This document shows, in pieces, positions 58,708-64,000 of a stretch of DNA of 64,000 nt. The translations under genes were made by a program, and so were the position numbers. The DNA lies in assembly GCF_022788655.1 (NCBI RefSeq), contig NZ_CP084951.1, positions 1,736,001 to 1,800,000 on the forward strand, written 5' to 3'. Below the pieces are notes generated by a model. The model was given only the letters and a program-made list of their open reading frames with translations. It was not told where the DNA came from and did no database searches. Source of the stretch: Sulfitobacter indolifex (GTDB lineage Bacteria; Pseudomonadota; Alphaproteobacteria; Rhodobacterales; Rhodobacteraceae). Each line of letters opens with the position of its first letter. Within the stretch, counting starts at the first letter, position 1.

Positions 58708-60075
58708 ATGGCAAAATCCTCCTCCAGTTTCTCTTGCACCGAATGCGGTGCGAAGCATTCCAAATGGTCCGGGCGCTGTGACGCCTGCGGCGCTTGGAAT
58801 TCCATCGTCGAAGACAAGGGCATCTCTGCAGGTCCGCCCAGCAAATCCTTGGGCGCGCGGCGCGGGTCCGCGATTGAGCTGACCGACCTTGCCACCCAAG
58901 AAACCCCGCCCCCCCGCGCCCAATCCGGCATCGCCGAGTTGGACCGCGTTCTAGGTGGCGGATTGGTGCCGGCCTCGGCGATCCTGGTCGGCGGTGATCC
59001 GGGGATCGGGAAATCCACCCTCCTCCTCCAAGCCGCCGCGCATTTTGCCAAGTCAGGGCTCAAAACCATCTACGTTAGTGGCGAGGAAGCAAGCGCTCAG
59101 GTCCGTATGCGCGCGCAGCGCCTAGATCTGGCCGAAGCGCCGGTGAAATTAGCCGCCGAAACCAACCTGCGCGATATTCTAACCACGCTGGAGGCCGAGC
59201 GCCCGCAACTGGCGATCATCGACTCAATTCAAACCATGTGGGCCGATAATGTCGAGAGCGCCCCCGGATCGGTCAGTCAGGTCCGCGCCGCCGCGCATGA
59301 GCTGACCAGTTTTGCCAAACGGCGCGGTGTCGCGGTGATTCTGGTGGGCCATGTCACCAAAGAGGGCCAGATCGCAGGCCCGCGTGTGGTAGAACATATG
59401 GTCGACACCGTGCTTTATTTCGAAGGCGAGCGCGGCCACCAGTTCCGCATCCTGCGCGCAGTGAAGAACCGATTTGGCCCGGCGGATGAGATCGGTGTCT
59501 TTGAAATGACCGGTAGCGGCTTGGCCGAAGTCACCAACCCCTCGGCTCATTTTCTGTCTGAGCGCGGCCAACCCTCCCCCGGCTCCGTTGTGTTTGCGGG
59601 CATCGAGGGCACGCGGCCCGTTTTAGTTGAGCTTCAGGCGCTCGTTGCACCCTCGCCCCATTCCCAAGCGCGGCGCACCGTGGTGGGCTGGGATTCGGGG
59701 CGTCTGGCGATGATCCTTGCCGTGTTGGAGGCGCGCTGCGGCATCCCCTTTGCTGGGCTAGATGTCTACCTCAACGTTGCAGGCGGTATGAAGATATCTG
59801 AGCCCGCCGCCGATTTGGCCGTGGCCGCGGCAATACTTTCGGCCCGCGAAGACGTGGCTCTTCCCGCCGAAACAGTTGTTTTCGGCGAAATCAGCCTATC
59901 CGGTGCGCTGCGACCTGCCAGTCAGACGGAAAACAGGTTGAAAGAGGCGCAAAAACTTGGTTTTACGAGCGCTATTGCACCACGCGGCGGGAAAGCCGTG
60001 GGTGCGACCGGAATTGCGCTGAATACAATGAGCGATCTGACCGGATTTGTTGGCGAAATTTTCGGGGCGGGCTGA
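58708..60075 (+). CDS. radA: DNA repair protein RadA (Sms)
   Basis: A 455-residue branch-migration ATPase used in recombinational repair. Four zinc-binding cysteines are at residues 10, 13, 24 and 27. Walker A is GGDPGIGKSTLL, Walker B lies in LAIIDSIQTMW, and the RadA-specific KNRFG motif is in RAVKNRFGPADE. The C-terminal Lon-like domain includes LDVYLNVAGGMKISEPAADLA and FGEISLSGALR. cvpA starts 31 nt later. Confidence 0.97.
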   Translation: MAKSSSSFSCTECGAKHSKWSGRCDACGAWNSIVEDKGISAGPPSKSLGARRGSAIELTDLATQETPPPRAQSGIAELDRVLGGGLVPASAILVGGDPGIGKSTLLLQAAAHFAKSGLKTIYVSGEEASAQVRMRAQRLDLAEAPVKLAAETNLRDILTTLEAERPQLAIIDSIQTMWADNVESAPGSVSQVRAAAHELTSFAKRRGVAVILVGHVTKEGQIAGPRVVEHMVDTVLYFEGERGHQFRILRAVKNRFGPADEIGVFEMTGSGLAEVTNPSAHFLSERGQPSPGSVVFAGIEGTRPVLVELQALVAPSPHSQARRTVVGWDSGRLAMILAVLEARCGIPFAGLDVYLNVAGGMKISEPAADLAVAAAILSAREDVALPAETVVFGEISLSGALRPASQTENRLKEAQKLGFTSAIAPRGGKAVGATGIALNTMSDLTGFVGEIFGAG

Positions 60076-60105
60076 TCCCCCCTTTAGACGAGGGCGAGAA
60101 CGCGC

Positions 60106-60660
60106 ATGGACGGTTTTACCATTATTGACGGGGTGGTTGCGGTGGTCATCGTGCTATCGGCACTGCTGGCCTATGGCCGCGGGCTGGTGCGCGAGTTGAT
60201 GGCGATTGTTGGCTGGATTGCAGCCGCGGTATTGGCCTTTCTCTTTGCACCGCAGGTTGAACCGCTGGTGCGCGAACTGCCCTATATCGGCGAATTCCTT
60301 GCCGATAGCTGTGAACTGTCTGTGATTGGCGCCTTCGCACTGGTCTTTGCCGCGGCACTGATCATTGTTTCGCTCTTCACGCCGCTATTCTCTTCGCTGG
60401 TGCACCGCTCGATCCTCGGCGGAATTGACCAAGGCCTTGGCTTTATCTTCGGCGTTGTGCGGGGCGTCTTGCTCGTCGCGATCGCCTTTTTCGTCTATGA
60501 CACCGTCATCACCGGAGAGCGTGCGACCGCAGTCGATAACAGCCGCTCTGCCGCTGTCTTCTCGCGCTTTACCGGCCAGATCGAAGAAAAAGACCCCCAA
60601 GAGGCACTTGGTTGGATCACCAACCGCTACGAAGCGCTCGTCGGGAAATGCAGCGCCTAA
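60106..60660 (+). CDS. cvpA: CvpA family inner-membrane protein
   Basis: A 184-residue protein with four hydrophobic helices: DGVVAVVIVLSALLAYGRGLV opens the family pattern (with RELM following), then IVGWIAAAVLAFLFA, a third helix about residues 70-95 and a fourth in FGVVRGVLLVAIAFFVY. This is the CvpA family, needed for colicin V production in Escherichia coli and linked to envelope homeostasis. It commonly lies before purF, as here. A terminator separates the two. Confidence 0.92.
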   Translation: MDGFTIIDGVVAVVIVLSALLAYGRGLVRELMAIVGWIAAAVLAFLFAPQVEPLVRELPYIGEFLADSCELSVIGAFALVFAAALIIVSLFTPLFSSLVHRSILGGIDQGLGFIFGVVRGVLLVAIAFFVYDTVITGERATAVDNSRSAAVFSRFTGQIEEKDPQEALGWITNRYEALVGKCSA

Positions 60661-60693
60661 GCGTTCATAATCCCTTAACAGACTAGATTTAGA

Positions 60694-60724
60694 CAGGCGG
60701 CCAGAGCATAGGGCCGCCTGTTTT
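60694..60724 (+). terminator. Rho-independent terminator after cvpA
   Basis: Perfect 9-bp stem CAGGCGGCC/GGCCGCCTG (60694-60702 and 60712-60720) with a 9-nt loop and TTTT, 33 nt after the cvpA stop. Confidence 0.88.
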
Positions 60725-60903
60725 GCGTTTGAGGATGGTCGGTTACACATTTTGGTCAACCGCATCCGCCCCGGCTGCTCATCTTACGGTCAAGCGTCCC
60801 GCTTTATTGTGGCTGTCTTCCCCTGCGTGCGACATGCGGGGTGACAGCCGGGTACGAAGCCCCTACATAGACACCGACCCCACCCGGATTCGGAGTTGCC
60901 CCG

Positions 60904-62400
60904 TTGTCCAAGCTCATGCCACCTGCCCATCCTTTTGACACATCCTATCTGCGCGACAGCGGAGATGAGGACAAACTGAAGGAGGAATGCGGCGTTTTCG
61001 GCGTTGTTGGCGTTGCTGATGCCGCCACTTTCGTGGCCCTCGGCCTCCATGCCCTCCAGCACCGCGGACAGGAGGCTGGCGGCATCGTCAGCTATGACCC
61101 CGAAGCTGGTTTTCAATCTGCCCGCCGCTTTGGCTATGTGCGCGATAACTTCACCTCGCAGGACATCATGCAGACCCTGCCCGGCGAATTGTCGATCGGC
61201 CACGTGCGCTACTCCACCTCCGGAAACAAAGGCCCGACCGCGATCCGCGACGTGCAGCCCTTCTTTGGCGAGTTTGCCATGGGCGGTGCGGCGATTGCGC
61301 ATAACGGCAATATCACCAACGCCAATGCCCTGCGTCGTGAGCTGATCGAGCGCGGCTCGATCTTTCAGTCGTCCTCGGACAGCGAGTGCATCATTCACCT
61401 CATGGCGCGCTCGTTACAGCAGAACATCCCCGAACGGATGGAAGACGCCCTGCGCCGCGTCGAAGGTGCCTTCTCTGTCGTGGCCATGACCCGCACCAAA
61501 CTGATCGGTGTGCGCGATCCATTGGGCGTACGCCCGCTGGTTCTGGGCCGGGTTGGCGATGGCTGGGCACTGAGTTCGGAAACCTGCGCGCTCGACATTA
61601 TCGGTGCCGAATTCGTACGCGAGATTGAGCCGGGAGAGATGGTGGTTATCACCGAAAAAGGCGTCGAAAGCCACTTTCCCTTCCGCCGCGTGCCGTCGCG
61701 CTTCTGCATTTTTGAACATGTTTATTTCAGCCGTCCTGACAGTATCCTCGGTGGTCGCTCGGTCTATGAAACACGCGAGAATATTGGCCGTGAACTGGCC
61801 AAGGAAAGCCCCGTTGACGCCGATCTCGTCTGCCCCGTGCCCGACAGCGGCACCCCGGCGGCGATTGGATTTAGCCTCGAGTCCGGCATTCCTTACGCGA
61901 TGGGGATCATCCGCAACCAATATATGGGCCGGACTTTCATCGAGCCGACCGAGCAGATCCGCAACATGGGTGTGCGTCTTAAGCTCAACGTCAACCGCGC
62001 GCTGATCAAAGGCAAGCGGGTGATCTTGGTCGACGACTCGGTGGTGCGCGGCACGACCTCTCGCAAGATCAAAGAGATGATCCTCGATGCCGGGGCGGCC
62101 GAAGTGCACTTCCGCATTGCTTCCCCGCCGACGGCTTGGCCTTGCTTTTACGGCGTCGACACCCCGCAGCGTGAAAAGCTGTTGGCCGCCACCATGTCGG
62201 AAGAAGAAATGCGCGATCACCTACAGGTCGACAGCCTCAAGTTCATCTCACTCGACGGGCTCTACCGTGCGGTGGGCGAAGCCGAAGGCCGCAAGGCTGA
62301 TTGCCCGCAATATTGCGATGCGTGTTTCTCGGGTGAATATCCGGTGATCCCAGCCGATCAGGTGAAAGAAGGGTTCCAAATGAAGCCCGCCGCCGAATAG
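60904..62400 (+). CDS. purF: Amidophosphoribosyltransferase
   Basis: A 498-residue enzyme for the first committed step of purine synthesis, making phosphoribosylamine from PRPP and glutamine. The catalytic Cys of the glutaminase domain is at residue 29 (KEECGVFGVVG), implying a short cleaved propeptide. GHVRYSTSG, AHNGNITN and, in the PRPP domain, RVILVDDSVVRGTTS are present; CDACFSGEYP lies near the end. TTG 60904 is favoured as start because GGAG lies 8 nt upstream; ATG 60916 is possible but poorly spaced. Confidence 0.96.
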   Translation: MSKLMPPAHPFDTSYLRDSGDEDKLKEECGVFGVVGVADAATFVALGLHALQHRGQEAGGIVSYDPEAGFQSARRFGYVRDNFTSQDIMQTLPGELSIGHVRYSTSGNKGPTAIRDVQPFFGEFAMGGAAIAHNGNITNANALRRELIERGSIFQSSSDSECIIHLMARSLQQNIPERMEDALRRVEGAFSVVAMTRTKLIGVRDPLGVRPLVLGRVGDGWALSSETCALDIIGAEFVREIEPGEMVVITEKGVESHFPFRRVPSRFCIFEHVYFSRPDSILGGRSVYETRENIGRELAKESPVDADLVCPVPDSGTPAAIGFSLESGIPYAMGIIRNQYMGRTFIEPTEQIRNMGVRLKLNVNRALIKGKRVILVDDSVVRGTTSRKIKEMILDAGAAEVHFRIASPPTAWPCFYGVDTPQREKLLAATMSEEEMRDHLQVDSLKFISLDGLYRAVGEAEGRKADCPQYCDACFSGEYPVIPADQVKEGFQMKPAAE

Positions 62401-62420
62401 AGCAGCGCATTATTTTAGTC

Positions 62421-62465
62421 AAAGCAAAGGCCGCGCCCGGTTCCCCGGATGCGGCCTTTGCTTTT
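62421..62465. terminator. Bidirectional terminator between purF and a convergent small gene
   Basis: Perfect 14-bp stem AAAGCAAAGGCCGC/GCGGCCTTTGCTTT (62421-62434 and 62451-62464), ending in a T-run on the plus strand and with A-rich sequence on the other side, so it can serve both convergent genes. Confidence 0.92.
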
Positions 62466-62481
62466 CGTCTTAGGCGGTTGT

Positions 62482-62751
62482 TCAGTTCTGCACAGCAGGC
62501 TCTGCGGCATCGTTGGCGCTTTCGGTGGCATCATCAACCGCCTCAGTGATCGCCTCTCCGGCGGCATCAACGGTGTCGGCAATTGCGTCAGCGGCTTCCT
62601 CAGCGGCTTCCGTCACCTCCTCGGCCACGGCGGGCGCATTGATCGCATCAGAGGCTTCGATCGCCACTTCCTGCGGCCCCTTGCCCGTGAAAAGCATATA
62701 GCCCGCCAGCGCAATCACCGCCGCCACGACCAACCAAATCAGATTCTTCAT
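62482..62751 (-). CDS. Small single-pass membrane protein with Ala/Glu/Asp-rich tail
   Basis: An 89-residue protein with one N-terminal helix (LIWLVVAAVIALAGYMLF) and a tail made almost only of Ala, Glu, Asp, Thr and Val (VTEAAEEAADAIADTVDAAG in part), likely one long amphipathic, strongly acidic helix. GAGGGGA precedes ATG 62751. No domain was recognised. It is probably anchored in the inner membrane with the tail in the periplasm or cytoplasm. Composition is low-complexity, so homology searches may mislead. Confidence 0.65.
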   Translation of the reverse strand: MKNLIWLVVAAVIALAGYMLFTGKGPQEVAIEASDAINAPAVAEEVTEAAEEAADAIADTVDAAGEAITEAVDDATESANDAAEPAVQN

Positions 62752-62950
62752 TTTATTCCCCTCGTTCTACGCCCCGCAGAGTTCAAGATTACCCCCGCAG
62801 TCGCATACCCGTCAATTGCCCCACAATGGCCGAGGATCAAGAGGAAATCGAGGCAAACCCCATGCATAGCGCCATTTTGCGGCTTGAAGATGCCCCCTGT
62901 CGGGTTTACCTTGCATTCTCGGAATAGGTAACAATCAAAGGACCATCACC

Positions 62951-63499
62951 ATCGCTCGCAGACCTCATAACGCGCCGCCCCAACGTGACACTGGCCCGCG
63001 CGTCAACGACAAGATCCGCTCCACTGAAATTCGACTGATCGGTGCGGACGGCGAAAACGTCGGCGTTGTAACGCCTCAGCGTGCCATGGAAATGGCCGAA
63101 GAAGCTGGCCTCGACCTTGTCGAGATTTCGCCGAATGCCAAGCCGCCTGTGTGTAAGATCATGGATTTCGGCAAGTTCAAATATGAACAGCAAAAGCGCG
63201 AGAGCGAAGCCCGTAAGAAACAGAAGATCATCGAGATCAAAGAGGTCAAGTTCCGTCCGAACACGGACACGAATGACTACGATGTGAAGATGCGCAACGT
63301 CTTCAAGTTTCTCGAAGGTGGCGACAAGGTGAAGATTACTCTGCGGTTCCGTGGCCGCGAGATGGCACACCAGAACCTTGGTCGTGAGCTTTTGGAACGC
63401 GTTGCTGCAGACACCAAAGACATCGGTCGGGTCGAGAACTTCCCAAAGATGGAAGGCCGCCAGATGGTCATGGTGATCGGGCCTCTGCCCAGCAAGTGA
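62951..63499 (+). CDS. infC: Translation initiation factor IF-3, with ATC start codon
   Basis: A 182-residue factor that binds the 30S subunit and checks start codons. The N-terminal domain reads [20 protein letters not shown] and then [14 protein letters not shown]; the linker is [14 protein letters not shown], and the C-terminal domain has [24 protein letters not shown] and GPLPSK. No ATG, GTG or TTG exists before 63086, which would remove 45 conserved residues. ATC 62951 has AAAGGA at 8-9 nt and aligns with the usual first residue; ATC 62945 is less well spaced. Rare start codons at infC are known to give autoregulation. Confidence 0.92.
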   Translation: MARRPHNAPPQRDTGPRVNDKIRSTEIRLIGADGENVGVVTPQRAMEMAEEAGLDLVEISPNAKPPVCKIMDFGKFKYEQQKRESEARKKQKIIEIKEVKFRPNTDTNDYDVKMRNVFKFLEGGDKVKITLRFRGREMAHQNLGRELLERVAADTKDIGRVENFPKMEGRQMVMVIGPLPSK

Positions 63500-63565
63500 T
63501 CTGATCGGTCTAGGGCCTGCATCTCAGGCGAGATAGGCCGCTCCTACGACACAATCGAACAATGC

Positions 63566-63599
63566 AAAACGCCCCCGAATTACTTCGGGGGCGTTTTTT
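63566..63599. terminator. Bidirectional terminator between infC and the OmpA-family gene
   Basis: Perfect 14-bp stem AAAACGCCCCCGAA/TTCGGGGGCGTTTT (63566-63579 and 63584-63597), loop TTAC, T-run to 63599 on plus and A-run on the other side. It can stop transcription from both convergent genes. Confidence 0.95.
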
Positions 63600-63618
63600 G
63601 TTTCGTTGTTGTTTGTGC

Positions 63619-64000
63619 TTAGCGCAGCAGGTTCGAAATGTTGCGCACAACCGCACGGCGGTTTGCAGGCTCCGCCGTGGTCGTTGGGACGCGCAGCTGG
63701 CTTTCACCATAGCCTTGCGTGATCAGGTTTGCTGGTGGCACGTCAAAGTACTCAGTCAAAGCCAGCGCGACAGTCTCCGCACGACGGTCGGACAGCGCGA
63801 GGTTGTAACCCGCATCGCCAACGGCATCAGTGTGCCCTTCAACCAGGATCACAGTGCGCGGATCGTTCGCAATCATATCGCGCAATGTGGAGCCGATATT
63901 TGCAAGCGCACGGGCTTGCTCAGGCTGGATCGCGGCAGAGCCGGTCGGGAAACGGACGGCATCCAGTTCCAGCTCAGGCGCAAGCGAGCGGACCTCACGG
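63619..64000 (-). CDS. OmpA-family peptidoglycan-binding protein, C-terminal part
   Basis: About 127 residues of the C-terminus; the frame continues past the right edge. It carries an OmpA-like domain: VRFPTGSAAIQPEQARAL, VILVEGHTDAVGDAGYN with LALSDRRAETV, LITQGYGESQL and the terminal ANRRAVVRNI. The Asp and Arg of GHTD..G and NRR are the diaminopimelate-binding residues. Proteins of this family tether the outer membrane to peptidoglycan. The N-terminal part, which would tell a porin from a lipoprotein or inner-membrane type, is missing. Confidence 0.9.
   Translation of the reverse strand, partial: REVRSLAPELELDAVRFPTGSAAIQPEQARALANIGSTLRDMIANDPRTVILVEGHTDAVGDAGYNLALSDRRAETVALALTEYFDVPPANLITQGYGESQLRVPTTTAEPANRRAVVRNISNLLR

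Noticed and set aside
1..64000. Prophage, insertion sequence or CRISPR array
   Set aside because: Apart from the holin/endolysin pair, no phage structural gene, transposase, terminal inverted repeat with target duplication, or spaced repeat array was seen.

Overview
This is a GC-rich, gene-dense stretch of what looks like a chromosome from an alphaproteobacterium, most probably a Roseobacter-clade member of the Rhodobacteraceae (Sulfitobacter/Roseobacter-like; genus is a guess). Pointers are an alphaproteobacterial SOS box (GTTC-N7-GTTC) at lexA, a B12-dependent ribonucleotide reductase with NrdR boxes, a fused IorA-IorB protein, a gene-transfer-agent-type holin/endolysin pair, and the radA-cvpA-purF neighbourhood. 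No insertion sequence, CRISPR array, integrase or rRNA operon was seen.

Layout. 1-5.1 kb (minus): a truncated Tat-exported sugar-dehydrogenase small subunit, nrdJ and tRNA-Pro. 5.2-6.8 kb (minus): DUF192 protein, double cold-shock protein, pdxH. 7.1-14.1 kb (plus): fabI, gpt, an aminotransferase, a PpiD-like foldase, trpE and an aspartoacylase-family peptidase. 14.1-15.7 kb (minus): divergent polysaccharide deacetylase. 15.9-21.4 kb (plus): trpG-trpD-ung-trpC-moaC-moeA, nearly all translationally coupled, then lexA. 21.3-23.4 kb (minus): a frameshifted comEC. 23.5-27.1 kb (plus): gltX, gltA and a small unknown gene. 27.1-38.4 kb (minus): a PaaG-like isomerase, ccmH, ccmF, holin, endolysin, ccmE, argC, murI, a decaying acyltransferase pseudogene and iorAB, with a divergent lysR. 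39.5-41.9 kb (plus): a candidate small RNA and purL. 42.1-44.3 kb (minus): a VWA/MoxR pair. 44.5-51.3 kb (plus): an accessory-looking cassette with three related glycosyltransferase domains, an intact and a degenerate sulfotransferase domain, an FkbM methyltransferase and an alpha/beta-hydrolase-like protein without a visible nucleophile. 51.4-63.5 kb: pyrC, pyrE, dnaB, a DsrE-like protein, a fatty acid hydroxylase (minus), alr, a coiled-coil membrane protein, radA, cvpA, purF, a small membrane protein (minus) and infC with an ATC start. The window ends inside an OmpA-family gene (minus).

Most genes are housekeeping: tryptophan, pyrimidine, purine, arginine and molybdopterin synthesis, cytochrome c maturation, D-amino acid supply for peptidoglycan, and DNA replication and repair. 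The points most worth a second look are the 44.5-51.3 kb glycan-decoration cassette, the GTA-type lysis pair sitting inside the cytochrome c maturation cluster, two broken genes (comEC and a lysophospholipid acyltransferase), the ATC start of infC, a possible small RNA before purL, and several regulatory sites (NrdR boxes, SOS box, an iorAB/lysR dyad).
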